Shown piece by piece: positions 1 to 9,769 of a stretch of 64,000 nucleotides of DNA (the stretch's first letter is position 1; every line of letters begins with the position of its first letter). Below the pieces are notes generated by a model, which saw only the letters and a list, made by a program, of their open reading frames with translations, was not told where the DNA came from and ran no database searches. The DNA lies in the NCBI RefSeq assembly GCF_024363255.1, contig NZ_AP026070.1:2046001-2110000 (forward strand), written 5' to 3'. The position numbers and the translations under genes are program-made. The stretch is from Shewanella sp. NFH-SH190041 (GTDB lineage Bacteria; Pseudomonadota; Gammaproteobacteria; Enterobacterales; Shewanellaceae).

Positions 1-1123
1 CGCCACCGACTAAGCGGTTATTACTCTCTTCCCGGCTATTAAGCAGATCATCAAATCCTTCAATGTTTCCAGCTTCTGCACCGACATTAAAGCATTGCCG
101 TTGCCAGCCATGCCCTTTATCGGTAATACAAAAATACAGATAATCATGGATAACACTGTGGGGCGTGTCTGAATTGCCAATCAGATTAATTGTGAGTGGA
201 TTATCTGTATTGGATACTGGATGTTCCCACCCGAAAAAGGCATTGATTTCGCTGTGATAATCGATATACCACGCCGTTTCAATATCATTGGAAAACCCAG
301 TCAAATGTGCGGTGACTTGATTTTTATAATTCAGTTCACCTGTAAAGCTGACACTGGCGGGTTGAAAGTGCGCGCATTGTCCATTTTCCAAACAAAAATT
401 AATCGGTTGTTTTATATTTATATAGAGGTTGGGATCTGCTAAATCCAGCTCGCAGCGACTACGATTACCACTGAGGGAACATTTGTTTCCTAACTGATAC
501 CCATTTTGTTGCCAACTGGCTTCATAGACTTTATCTCCCGCTTGCATCAATTGGCCAGTTAATTTAGCACGTTTATCTGGCATCTGTGTTTTATCATCAA
601 CCACAATAACCGGCTGGTTAGTGTTTGGCTCTGGATGATGAATTTTTCTTTCGCTGAACTCAGGTGGTGTGTGTGGCTGAGGTGCGCGAGTTGGCAATTC
701 CGCCTGTATATCAGGATGACTCTCTGGCGATTCTACTGGTAAATCAGGCTGACGCTTCGGTGCTGCAACTGTGACGTCAGAAGAAATTGCCTGCGAAGTC
801 GGTTTCTGTGCGTTATTTTCAATTTTACTGCCAGAAACATCTTCATTGTGACTTGTCATCGGATTAGGCTCAACCAATATAGGTTGTTGAATTGATGCCT
901 TCAGATTTTGTGCATTATTGGTATAAGCGTTGGTATCAGATTTTATCTTTGCATGCTGAGTTTGGCTTATATTCGAAATAGCCGTTTTGCGAGATTGCGT
1001 TTCTGCATGTATTGCTACTTTTGGTGTTTTATCGGCTTGTGGCTGTGATTCACTATCCCCACCGCAGCCTGATAAAACTAAGAGTGGCGATAAGTAAAAT
1101 AAAGGGGTTAAAAGTTTAGTCAT
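1..1123 (-). CDS. Surface lipoprotein, partial (paralogue 1 of 3)
   Basis: The reading frame is open from an ATG to the window edge (374 codons visible), so the C-terminus is missing. The N-terminus is a lipoprotein signal with a lipobox ending LVLSGC, so the mature protein should be anchored in the outer membrane. A Gln/Pro/Thr-rich, low-complexity linker follows over roughly residues 25-170. Then comes a conserved module with GELNYKNQVTAHLTGFS, a YLYFCITDKGHGWQRQCFNVG segment and a closing LVGG. The same module occurs in the next two genes on the same strand, so this is a tandem family. I recognise no enzyme motif. A role in surface binding or adhesion is only inferred from the architecture. 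No strong ribosome binding site is visible before the ATG. Confidence 0.75.
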   Translation of the reverse strand, partial: MTKLLTPLFYLSPLLVLSGCGGDSESQPQADKTPKVAIHAETQSRKTAISNISQTQHAKIKSDTNAYTNNAQNLKASIQQPILVEPNPMTSHNEDVSGSKIENNAQKPTSQAISSDVTVAAPKRQPDLPVESPESHPDIQAELPTRAPQPHTPPEFSERKIHHPEPNTNQPVIVVDDKTQMPDKRAKLTGQLMQAGDKVYEASWQQNGYQLGNKCSLSGNRSRCELDLADPNLYINIKQPINFCLENGQCAHFQPASVSFTGELNYKNQVTAHLTGFSNDIETAWYIDYHSEINAFFGWEHPVSNTDNPLTINLIGNSDTPHSVIHDYLYFCITDKGHGWQRQCFNVGAEAGNIEGFDDLLNSREESNNRLVGG

Positions 1124-1208
1124 ATAGGTATTACATATAATTTATGTTATTTGAAGCGCTCCTGGTAAATAATAAGGAGCACATGAAAATCTAACGCTCA
1201 GTGAATGC

Positions 1209-2885
1209 TCAGTAAGCTTGACAAGCAATAAAAGAGTTAGGGTATTTTTTATCAGCAGATCCTAATTTACCATTTTGGCTATTCATGACTTGCAGCCAAT
1301 TGCGGATATCAGCGCTAGAGCTACTCCAGTAGTCACCAGTAGGCCAGCCTGAATCACGTAGTTCACTTAGACTAAGTTGTCGTAATGTTTCGATACTTGG
1401 TAATTTATCAGCCATGTGTTCACCAGCACAGAGAGACTGGGCATCACCAAATTGCCAATAGGAAAAATACTGTTCCGCTGGATAACGCTCTTCTTTGTAG
1501 GGGAGTTGTGGATAGCGTCGGTCTTGTCGATAAGATACATATTTGGCATTTAATTGAATTTTAATGGCTTGCAGTTCTGCCCGGGTCAATGGCCGATAAA
1601 CTCGCTCATTGCGTGATGTAAATAGTACGGGCACTGGTGCGATACGGCGGATCCCTGCTTTATCGCTTATCTCGCTTAGTGCACCACCAACTAAAGAGAT
1701 GTCCTTATGTATAGTATCGAGTAAATCTTCCATATTATAAAAATTGTTGGCCTGACTGCCGACATTCATACATTGCCGTGACCAGTGATTACCATTATCT
1801 GTTACACAAAAAAACAGATATTCATGGATATAAAAATTAGCGCTATGAAGCTCGTTTTTTAGGTTGATGGATAGTTGATCATCTGCTTCTGATAATAAGT
1901 AATAATTATCATTGGTATAGCGTAAGTCATCTTCGCTGCCGAGATACCACTGTGTCGTCAGGTTATCTGAAAAACCTGATAGTTCTGCTGTCACTGTGCC
2001 TTTGTAATTTAACTGGCCAATAAATTTGACTTTAGGTAATTCTAGACTGGCACAATTGCCATTGTTTAAACATAACTTAATAGGATTATTGTTTAAGTTG
2101 AGGGGGGTAAGTTCCAGATGACAAGTATTTTTTGCACCGGCTAACTCACATTTTCCTAATGGTTCTGGCTTGTCATCTTGTTGCCATAATGCAGTGATCG
2201 GCTGATCGTATTGCTGAGACAGCATGCCATCAAGCACACTGTGAGAAGTTGGGTAATCATTGCCTCTAACCTGAATGATAGGTTTAATGTCGGTTGGCAC
2301 TAACTCAATTACCGGTTTTGCCGGTTCTGGCGGCAAAACGACAGGACCAGGCTCTGGATGCCATAAATCTACGGCATGCTCTGTAACCGGGTCTAGAACC
2401 AGAGGATCAGCTTCAGTAGGTAAAGCGGCTGTCGTTTTTTCGATGCTTGGTTCAATGTCAGATTCTGTCTTTATGGCAGTGATATTGTTGTGCTTAGCAG
2501 AAACTATCGTTGCAGCTTGTTTGTCAGCTGACATTGATTGAGGGTTTGGCTGTGCTGTCGATGATAAGCTAAGGTGATCCACGCTAGTGTGAGGTAGTGT
2601 TGCGGTAATCATTTTCCCATGTGCAGTCTGTTGTGGTGGCACTTGAATAGGCTGTTGTGGTGCAATGGGCTGTGCAGTTTGCTGCTGAGAGGCAGATATT
2701 GCTGTTTTTTGCGGCTGTTGTGCTACAACTTTTTTTGTTGTTTGTTCGGATTTTTCCTGCGCCAGAGGCGCAATGATATCAGAACTTACGATGTTGCCAT
2801 TTGTTGTAGATGAAGGGTCTTTACCTTCACCACAGCCATTTAGTACTAGCAAAGTAAATATGCTTAACATGAATGATTTATACAA
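1209..2885 (-). CDS. Surface lipoprotein (paralogue 2 of 3)
   Basis: This 558-residue protein starts at a TTG with a good ribosome binding site (GGGGAGA). The lipobox is LVLNGC, with the lipidated Cys at residue 18. Residues about 25-200 form a Gln/Pro/Ala-rich linker. A globular half follows, with GQLNYKGTVTAELSGFS, YLFFCVTDNGNHWSRQCMNVG, LVGGALSEIS and YRPLTRAELQAIK. The C-terminal segment has GWPTGDYWSSS and ends IACQAY. That ending resembles the WPT-x-x-YWSS C-terminal motif of several secreted adhesin-like proteins (DUF823-type), but this link is from memory and weak. The gene lies 85 bp upstream of paralogue 1 and may be transcribed with it. Function unknown; probably a surface-exposed lipoprotein. 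Confidence 0.85.
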   Translation of the reverse strand: MYKSFMLSIFTLLVLNGCGEGKDPSSTTNGNIVSSDIIAPLAQEKSEQTTKKVVAQQPQKTAISASQQQTAQPIAPQQPIQVPPQQTAHGKMITATLPHTSVDHLSLSSTAQPNPQSMSADKQAATIVSAKHNNITAIKTESDIEPSIEKTTAALPTEADPLVLDPVTEHAVDLWHPEPGPVVLPPEPAKPVIELVPTDIKPIIQVRGNDYPTSHSVLDGMLSQQYDQPITALWQQDDKPEPLGKCELAGAKNTCHLELTPLNLNNNPIKLCLNNGNCASLELPKVKFIGQLNYKGTVTAELSGFSDNLTTQWYLGSEDDLRYTNDNYYLLSEADDQLSINLKNELHSANFYIHEYLFFCVTDNGNHWSRQCMNVGSQANNFYNMEDLLDTIHKDISLVGGALSEISDKAGIRRIAPVPVLFTSRNERVYRPLTRAELQAIKIQLNAKYVSYRQDRRYPQLPYKEERYPAEQYFSYWQFGDAQSLCAGEHMADKLPSIETLRQLSLSELRDSGWPTGDYWSSSSADIRNWLQVMNSQNGKLGSADKKYPNSFIACQAY

Positions 2886-3157
2886 CTGAGATTCTCCCCA
2901 AAAGAATGATGAGCATGAAACGAGTAAAACCTGTAAGCGAGTAAATTAAATTTTTATTAATACTCGTTTCAAGTTGAAACCATGTTTTTGTGGATTTTAT
3001 CGACGAAATCTAGTGATTAGCAACAGTTTTATCTTTTTGAAAGCTGAATAAAGTAAGTTGTTTGACTTAATGTTTTATTTTTTTGCGAAAACGCACATCT
3101 ATCGTTGCCAGATTGTAATTGCGACAAGGTGAAAAGGTTGGAAAAATAAGTTGATTG
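2886..3157. other. Intergenic region, likely promoter of lipoprotein 2
   Basis: This AT-rich stretch lies between the terminator of lipoprotein 3 and the TTG start of lipoprotein 2. No open reading frame is supported. It should hold the promoter of lipoprotein 2, but I could not assign -35 and -10 boxes with confidence. Confidence 0.4.
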
Positions 3158-3190
3158 AAAAAAGAGGAAATACGGGGGGTGTATTTCCTC
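3158..3190 (-). terminator. Intrinsic terminator of lipoprotein 3
   Basis: A perfect 10-bp stem (GAGGAAATAC with GTATTTCCTC) encloses a G-rich 7-nt loop. On the minus strand it is followed by six T residues. It lies just after the stop of the third lipoprotein, so that gene is probably transcribed separately from the two that follow it. Confidence 0.8.
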
Positions 3191-3209
3191 TATAAATTAA
3201 ATTTCTGGA

Positions 3210-4703
3210 CTATTCTATCTTACAGGCAGTTAACGCTGTTTTAGGGGTTGTTAATGCATAAGATGCAATATTGTAGGCTTTTCCATCAGCAACCTTCCGG
3301 CTCCAATAAGCCCCTTTTGGCCAACCAGACTCTAACCAAGCTGCTTTATCAATTTTTGTAAGATCTTTTGTTTCTGGCATAGATAAGCTATATCCAGTGA
3401 TATGATTACATAAAAGAAATGCGTTATTATAAACGTAGTAATCACCATATTCTTCATATCCAAAATCATTGTTGTATTCAAGCAATGGATAACCCTGTGT
3501 TTTAGGTTTGTTTATTTCTGTTTTTATTAGATACAACTCAGACAAAGTTAGTGGCCGATAGATATTGATATTTAAGTGACTTTTTAAAAATGGCACAGGT
3601 GCAATACTTCTGGTTATATTGCTGGTAGGCTCGGATATATCATATACACCTCCTCCCACAAGTTCTTTTTGTTTGTCATCAGCATCATATATTACTAAAT
3701 CTTTAAATTGTCTTATCTTATTTGCCTGCTCACCAACACTAAAACAGTACTGTTGCCAGCCTTTGCCATGATCTGTGATACAAAAAAATAAATACTGGTG
3801 AATATAGGCATCAATTCCCCAATCATTACTTTGAAGTTTTACCGTAAGCGCTTGTGGGGAAACATTGAGTGCCTGATGCTCTTGTTGTGCTATTGCGTTA
3901 TCTGGCGCTGAACTGAGTAGCCAGGCTGTTGATATATCATCTGAGAATTCTTTGCTTAGATGAGCAGTGACTTTACCTTGATAGTTGAGCTCGCCAGTAA
4001 ATTTTACGTTAGGAAAAACTAATGATGTACAATGACCGTTAGGTAAGCACAAAGAAACGGGCTGTTTAGTATCAATATCAACTCTATCTAATTCCAAATG
4101 GCAAGTATTTTTCGCTCCGGCTAATTCACACTCTCCCAGTATCTTATCCTTTCCTTGTCGCCAGAATGCGGTAACAGGTTCCTCTGAGTGCCGGCTTAAA
4201 CTCCCATCAAGAATACTCTGGCCAGTTGGAAACTCATTTCCTTGCACTGTGATCACCGGATAGAACGTGGCAGGTGCGGGAGTTTCTCCAGCTTGCGGCT
4301 CTTTGGAAGGGGCGGGCGGTACTTGTGGTGCACTCGGCTCTGGCGCTGGCTCGGGTTCTGGATGATTGACGCTACCAGTGCCTGGTGCGGATACATTTTC
4401 GCCAGATTGTACTGGTGGCACTGATTGTGGAGGCGTTTCTTCTGGCGCAATTGGCGTTGCGGAATGTGTCTGTGTCGCACCGGTGGAGTGCGGTGCAACT
4501 TGGTGGTGACTCCCTTGCTGCATAGCACCTGTTGAGTGGCTGGAACCGGGATTTACAGCTGATGTAGGTGGTGTCACATTAGGTTTCGTGGCCACATTAC
4601 CAGATTGATTTCCAGCTGCGCCTGTTTGATTGTCATTGCTGCTTCCACCGCAACCGGTTAACATTAATGCAGTTAAGGTGAGCATTAAAAGTGATTTTTG
4701 CAA
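3210..4703 (-). CDS. Surface lipoprotein (paralogue 3 of 3)
   Basis: The start chosen is a TTG seven bases after a GGAG, giving MQKSLLMLTLTALMLTGC. It matches the TTG start and spacing of paralogue 2. A frame open 11 codons further upstream lacks a ribosome binding site. The lipobox is LMLTGC. A Pro/Ser/His/Glu-rich linker covers roughly residues 20-155. The shared module follows: GELNYQGKVTAHLSKEFSDD, YLFFCITDHGKGWQQYCFSVG, LVGGGVYDIS and YRPLTLSELYLIK. The C-terminus has GWPKGAYWSRK and ends TACKIE. It diverges from paralogue 2 mainly in the linker and the last 100 residues. Function unknown; a surface-exposed lipoprotein is inferred. Confidence 0.85.
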   Translation of the reverse strand: MQKSLLMLTLTALMLTGCGGSSNDNQTGAAGNQSGNVATKPNVTPPTSAVNPGSSHSTGAMQQGSHHQVAPHSTGATQTHSATPIAPEETPPQSVPPVQSGENVSAPGTGSVNHPEPEPAPEPSAPQVPPAPSKEPQAGETPAPATFYPVITVQGNEFPTGQSILDGSLSRHSEEPVTAFWRQGKDKILGECELAGAKNTCHLELDRVDIDTKQPVSLCLPNGHCTSLVFPNVKFTGELNYQGKVTAHLSKEFSDDISTAWLLSSAPDNAIAQQEHQALNVSPQALTVKLQSNDWGIDAYIHQYLFFCITDHGKGWQQYCFSVGEQANKIRQFKDLVIYDADDKQKELVGGGVYDISEPTSNITRSIAPVPFLKSHLNINIYRPLTLSELYLIKTEINKPKTQGYPLLEYNNDFGYEEYGDYYVYNNAFLLCNHITGYSLSMPETKDLTKIDKAAWLESGWPKGAYWSRKVADGKAYNIASYALTTPKTALTACKIE

Positions 4704-4736
4704 CAGATATCTCCAATGTGAGTTATAGCGATACAA

Positions 4737-5375
4737 GTAAACTTGGCTAGATAAATTGCAGTTAATGCAAAATTTATTTACAAGTTAATTTTTTGCGGAT
4801 TTTATCGGCACTGATACCGCAGTTGCAATATTTATATCAATATCTGACGTTTATCCAGCGTAATTATCTTATTTTTCATTGGTGATGTTTGTTTTTATGC
4901 TTCATTGTTGTTCAATATTTATAGTGGGTTTTTTTGTTTGGCTTGTTGTTGATTTTTATGTCTGTATTTGTATTTTATTGATCGTTTTTGTTGCTGCTAA
5001 GCAATTATATCCGGTGTTGGACTAAGGCTCGAATTATAAACTCATCACCTGAACATCATTGTTAAAATAAGATCAGTAAGATGACGATGAAGTGTATGCC
5101 GTACGCTATTAAATTTGAGTTGGCTTTGAGTGTGATTAGATTGCTTATTTTACTTTTTATAAGCTTTAGCGAGGCAATAGCGGTTTTTGTCCACTGAGCT
5201 GCATGAGTATGCGACAGATTGATCTAAAAATTCATTTAACGTTTAGCAATGTGCAGCATAATTACCACAAGGATTTAGCAAAAATTAATTCGGATAGACA
5301 TTTGTAACTCTATGTTGTTGTAGAAAATTTTATTCAATAGAATCGCCAGCCCTGTTAACCCGTTTCTTTTTATTA
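4737..5375. other. AT-rich intergenic region between divergent genes
   Basis: About 640 bp separates the third lipoprotein from the collagenase gene, which are transcribed away from each other. It is T-rich with no supported open reading frame. Both promoters must lie here, but I could not place the boxes reliably. Confidence 0.4.
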
Positions 5376-7805
5376 ATGAATACTTTTTTAGTTAAAACGG
5401 TTAAAAAATCGCTGGTCGTTTCTTGTTTTGCATTTTCTTCCCAATATGCGCTGGCGCAGAATGACTGCAGCCCCCAGGCGTTGGGCGCTCAAGCCAGTAT
5501 TATCAACGCAGTTGCGCAGGCCAGTGGGCAATGTACTGCTCAGTGGTACAGTACTCCAGCTAAGTTGTTTGAACATAATATGGGTGAGCAGCAATTGCTG
5601 GCGCTAAATACTGAATTGAGCCAACTTATTGCTGATTACCGGGCTGAGCCGGAGCAAATTGCCAAAATCAGCAATATGGTGACTTATCTCAGTGCGGCTT
5701 ACTATGTTCGTTATGGTATGAAAAGTTCACTGGGTAATTATCCTGTCAGTTTAAGTCATGCTATTGCCGCTAACATCAATGCTTTTTTAGCTAAGCCCGA
5801 GGCATTTACTGCTAACCATGCTGCTGAGTCTCTGTTGGGGCAGGTGATTTTATTAGCTGATAGTATTAAAGCCTTACCTTTAACGCTCACGGCTAGCATG
5901 CCTGTATTTAGTCATTTGAGTCGTAATAATGCTAATGATGGCAGCTTTATTGAAAGTGCTAATAACGTTTTTCGTGCCATGTTTGGGCATGTTGGTAATA
6001 ATGCGTTTTATGCTGCGGTGGCCGCTCATCCAGAAGTGATTGACCAGTTACAAGCTTTGGTACTGGATAATGACTGGGCGTTAGATACCCAAGCTGGCAT
6101 CATATTGAGTAATGCCGCCCGGGAAATCGGTCGCCTGTTGATCAGTCCACATCAGACAACTCGAAAACAGGCATTAGCAGCACTGAAACAGATCCTCGTC
6201 CATTATCCACTCAATGAACGTAATGCCCCTGTGTGGTTGGGTGCCGCTGAGATGATCCATTATTATGCCCGCTCCGAGGAACAGGCGCTGGGCCTGACAG
6301 ATGCCAAAGCCAGATTGGAGCAGTTGATCCTGCCACTCACCTATGCCTGTGATGGTGCAGCTACTGTGCGGGCACAAAAGCTGACTCAAGCACAGTTGGT
6401 ACAAACCTGTGATCGGCTTAATGCCAAAGAAAATGATTTCCATCAAACCATGAATGATGGCTATCAACCGGTAGCAGATGATCACAATAGTGCTGTGGAA
6501 GTGGTGGTGTTTGATACCACACAAGATTACACCAGTTATTCTGCTTTTCTGTTTGGTAATCCGACCAACAATGGTGGCATTTATTTAGAAGGAAATCCTA
6601 GTCGCCAGGATAATGTGGCCCGTTTTGTGGCTCATCGTAATGATTATGACCGTGATTTTTCCATCCTGAATTTGGAGCATGAATATACCCATTATCTGGA
6701 TGGCCGGTATGATCTTTATGGCGGCTTTAACGATAACCTGAAATACGGTCATATCGTGTGGTGGTTGGAAGGTTTTGCCGAATATATGCATTACAAGGAC
6801 AACAATCCGGTAGCCAGCCAGGTGGTCAGCCAAGCCCAACCGCTGACATTATCTCAGGTATTTAGCACCAGCTATAACGATGGGCAGGATCGGATTTACC
6901 GTTGGGGTTATTTTGCAGTCCGCTTTATGATGACGCAGCACCGCGATGATGTGGATGCGTTGCTGGCATTATCCCGTGCGGGTCAATATCAGCAATGGGC
7001 TGCAAAAGTGCAGGCGCTTGGTCAGCAATACGATGACGAATTTGCGACTTGGTTGAAAAGTGCATTAGCTAAATCGACCTCACAGAGTGCACCTGCGGCG
7101 CAACCCGCAGCCCCTCAGCCTCAAGCAGTGATTAATGCGCTTCAGGTAGGCAAAACAATTGAACTTGATGGGCAATATGGCTCCCAGCAATTTTTCTATG
7201 TTGATGTTAAACCTAAGACCCGCAAGTTTACGCTGACCATGTCCGGTAGCGGCGATGCAGATCTGTATATCAAGTTTCAGAGCAAGGCGACCTATTACGA
7301 TTTCGATAGATCGCTGACCCATTATATCGCCGGCACCAGTAATGAACAGACTGAACTGCCCGTTGGGGATGATGGATTTGTTAAAGCGGGTCGGTATTAT
7401 CTCAGTGTACTAGGCCGTGATAATTTTGAGCATGTCAGCTTGAACGCAAATGAAGTGGTTGAGCAGGATAAAGTGGTGGAAGATGATAGAACACCGCTGC
7501 TATTAACCGTGCACGATTATACTTCGTTGACAGTACAACAAGCCCGTTATCTGGTCGTGCCTTTGGCAGCTGGGCAGCAGAAACTCAAGCTATGGGTAAA
7601 ACCAGAGCATGTGAAGGGGAAACTGACCTTGTCGGTTGCCCAGGGGCGCTGGCCGACAGCCACGGATGCTGATACCCGCGTCGAGTCTCGTGATGGGATC
7701 ATTTATCTGGAAATGAAAGCGGCGAAAGCAGGAGGTTATCTCTATATGTTGCTAAGTGCTGATCAGCCCGGTAATGATGTGGCCGTCTATCCTTATACTG
7801 AATAA
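5376..7805 (+). CDS. Secreted collagenase, peptidase family M9, with PPC domain
   Basis: The 809-residue product begins with a Sec signal peptide ending ALA before QNDCSP. The N-terminal half fits the M9 N-terminal domain. The zinc site HEYTH is at residues 435-439, and the third ligand glutamate sits in the downstream WWLEGFAEYMHY segment, as in Vibrio-type collagenases. After an Ala/Pro/Gln linker (about 565-585) comes a bacterial pre-peptidase C-terminal (PPC) domain with GDADLYIKF, then a further beta-rich tail. It should be exported and degrade collagen or gelatin-like proteins. It is a single-gene unit ending at a bidirectional terminator shared with the convergent dipeptidase. No strong Shine-Dalgarno is visible before the ATG, so the exact start is a little uncertain. 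Confidence 0.93.
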   Translation: MNTFLVKTVKKSLVVSCFAFSSQYALAQNDCSPQALGAQASIINAVAQASGQCTAQWYSTPAKLFEHNMGEQQLLALNTELSQLIADYRAEPEQIAKISNMVTYLSAAYYVRYGMKSSLGNYPVSLSHAIAANINAFLAKPEAFTANHAAESLLGQVILLADSIKALPLTLTASMPVFSHLSRNNANDGSFIESANNVFRAMFGHVGNNAFYAAVAAHPEVIDQLQALVLDNDWALDTQAGIILSNAAREIGRLLISPHQTTRKQALAALKQILVHYPLNERNAPVWLGAAEMIHYYARSEEQALGLTDAKARLEQLILPLTYACDGAATVRAQKLTQAQLVQTCDRLNAKENDFHQTMNDGYQPVADDHNSAVEVVVFDTTQDYTSYSAFLFGNPTNNGGIYLEGNPSRQDNVARFVAHRNDYDRDFSILNLEHEYTHYLDGRYDLYGGFNDNLKYGHIVWWLEGFAEYMHYKDNNPVASQVVSQAQPLTLSQVFSTSYNDGQDRIYRWGYFAVRFMMTQHRDDVDALLALSRAGQYQQWAAKVQALGQQYDDEFATWLKSALAKSTSQSAPAAQPAAPQPQAVINALQVGKTIELDGQYGSQQFFYVDVKPKTRKFTLTMSGSGDADLYIKFQSKATYYDFDRSLTHYIAGTSNEQTELPVGDDGFVKAGRYYLSVLGRDNFEHVSLNANEVVEQDKVVEDDRTPLLLTVHDYTSLTVQQARYLVVPLAAGQQKLKLWVKPEHVKGKLTLSVAQGRWPTATDADTRVESRDGIIYLEMKAAKAGGYLYMLLSADQPGNDVAVYPYTE

Positions 7806-7841
7806 CAATAGATAACGGTTTTTAGCCGATTAGATATCAAT

Positions 7842-7877
7842 AAAAATCCCGCTCAGTGTTGGCTGAGCGGGATTTTT
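7842..7877. terminator. Bidirectional terminator
   Basis: A perfect 15-bp stem (AAAAATCCCGCTCAG and its complement) encloses the loop TGTTGG. It lies between the convergent collagenase and dipeptidase genes and has T-tracts in both directions. Confidence 0.9.
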
Positions 7878-7883
7878 GATTTT

Positions 7884-9356
7884 TTATGCCCCTTCAAAAT
7901 GATATGTCATATCTGTGGCATGGGTCATTTGTGTGAAGATGTCATTAGTTAATTTTTCAGTTAAGACCAAAGCTTTATCGGATGTCTGTTGCTCGAAGCT
8001 ATTAATAATCTGCTCGGCAGTGAGCGGATGTTGCTGATAGGTGGCCAGATATTGTTTTTCCATTTTTTGCTGAGCAACAGCTGTTTGCTGTTCAAATTCG
8101 CGGTAAGCTTTTTGCACAACTGGGGCATACTTATTCCAATCTGTCATGGCCAAGGTCTGCAATTTACGGAATTTCCAGTTAGCAGACTGATTGTCAGCAT
8201 GATCAGTGCCGATATCGTAACCTGCGGGTACCTTAGTCATCCCCTGATAGAAGGGCAGATAAACCCCGAGGGCGGACATCCCCCAACTGACATACTCGAC
8301 TTCGCCGATAGCGCGGGGAAGGTGAGGGCGAACTTGCAGAATATGAGACTCTTGGGTACGGAACACAGAAATAGGGCGGTAAGCCTCTTGTGGATTCTGG
8401 TTGGTATAAGGGTCATGCTTGGTGCCCTGGTAGTGGTTCTGCAGGGCAGTTTCAATATCGGTGAGAGTCAGCTTAGTTGTCGGTTTCAGGAACAGAGGAA
8501 AATCCTTACCTTGGGTAATGTTGGTATCTAACCCTTTGGTAAATAGATGCTGCACTGTCCACACTCTTGGGTAGTTATAGGTCAGGTCATTTTTGACATC
8601 TTGAGAATAAGCAAGATGGAAATCAAAACTGCCGTCTTTATTCGCACGGCCTAAATGATGTTGCTCGGCAAAGCTGATTAAGGTTGGTGATGCCAAATAA
8701 TCAGCATTGTCGGGAATATAGCGTTGTAGTCGTCCTTGGTTGGCGGAGACAAAATATTTATTGTTAGGGATTTTCTGGGCCATCCACTGGTGACCTGAAC
8801 CTGTCTCGAGATACCAGATACCATGGTTATCAACAAAGGCGACGCCAAACCCTTCTGCCGCACCTTGGGTTTCTATGATTTTCCCCAGTAGTTCAACCCC
8901 TTCTTTGGCAGTGTGGATGCGAGGTAAGATCACATTTTCAATGGAATCTTCATTAATGCTAGTTTTAGTGACATAAGGGTCGGCTTTTAATGCTTTGGCG
9001 CCATTATAAATCGTTTCTGTGGATGACATGCCAACCCCAGCTGAGTTAAAGCCGGCTTCACCCATACTTTGATTATTGGTGTTGAAATCAGAAAGTGATG
9101 TGTACTGCAAACCATTTTTCGGATTGGGATAACTGAAGTCATTACCATGGGAGCGGAATGTACTGGTATCTCCCTTAGTTGCCGGGTGCAGTACAAAATG
9201 TTTGGCATTAGTAGCCTGATAATCTTCATTGCGCGCAACAATATAAGAGCCATCTGCCATTGCCCGGTCTCCCACCAAAATCGTGGTGCAGGCCATGGCG
9301 GAGTAACTGCACAGGGCAGAGGTGACGGCAGCGGCGATCAGTGACACTTTTTTCAT
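7884..9356 (-). CDS. Exported C69-family dipeptidase (PepD-like)
   Basis: The protein (490 residues) has a signal peptide ending SAMA. The mature chain begins with the catalytic N-terminal nucleophile Cys23 in CTTILVGDRAMADGS, the hallmark of peptidase family C69 (Ntn-hydrolase fold). VARNEDY and GGEAGFNSAGVGMS-like segments follow in the expected order, and the length is normal for the family. Because of the signal peptide I expect it in the periplasm or outside the cell, cleaving dipeptides from extracellular proteolysis. This fits its position between a collagenase and another secreted hydrolase. It is divergent from the following gene and ends at the shared terminator. It could also have amidase activity, as Ntn hydrolases vary. 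Confidence 0.9.
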   Translation of the reverse strand: MKKVSLIAAAVTSALCSYSAMACTTILVGDRAMADGSYIVARNEDYQATNAKHFVLHPATKGDTSTFRSHGNDFSYPNPKNGLQYTSLSDFNTNNQSMGEAGFNSAGVGMSSTETIYNGAKALKADPYVTKTSINEDSIENVILPRIHTAKEGVELLGKIIETQGAAEGFGVAFVDNHGIWYLETGSGHQWMAQKIPNNKYFVSANQGRLQRYIPDNADYLASPTLISFAEQHHLGRANKDGSFDFHLAYSQDVKNDLTYNYPRVWTVQHLFTKGLDTNITQGKDFPLFLKPTTKLTLTDIETALQNHYQGTKHDPYTNQNPQEAYRPISVFRTQESHILQVRPHLPRAIGEVEYVSWGMSALGVYLPFYQGMTKVPAGYDIGTDHADNQSANWKFRKLQTLAMTDWNKYAPVVQKAYREFEQQTAVAQQKMEKQYLATYQQHPLTAEQIINSFEQQTSDKALVLTEKLTNDIFTQMTHATDMTYHFEGA

Positions 9357-9769
9357 GATAGATTCCGATAATCAGTTGAATTTTCAATCTACTGCGCTGT
9401 GATTTCTCAGGCCAGAAAAATGCCGATTTATGGAAAGAGTTTCATGTCACCATTAGGCAGATATCATGTTGATTAATGGGTTTGCTATCGAATCATGGCA
9501 TCTCTTGGGGGGCGGATGTATCTACACCTGATACGGGTTAGACTTTATTTTGAACTGTGTAATTCTTTTTTTTCAATATGTTACGCTGCTATATTTCGTT
9601 TTTATTTTTATCAGATCCCTGTCCCATTACCAGTGTTTATTCCGTGCGTCCTGTCTGACGTTGATTACACTCTCGTTCGTTCACTCCTAGATGCATTTGT
9701 GGCGCATTAACATACGACGCGCAGCAGATTGACATAGATGTTTTTATTTTCAATTAGATGGAACATGGT
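9357..9769. other. Divergent promoter region
   Basis: About 410 bp separates two outward-facing genes. Short open frames here lack ribosome binding sites and coding character. The stretch must hold both promoters. I see no clear operator. Confidence 0.4.

Noticed and set aside
9495..9710. 71-codon frame upstream of the EEP lipoprotein
   Set aside because: It lies in the divergent promoter region, has no good start and no coding character.
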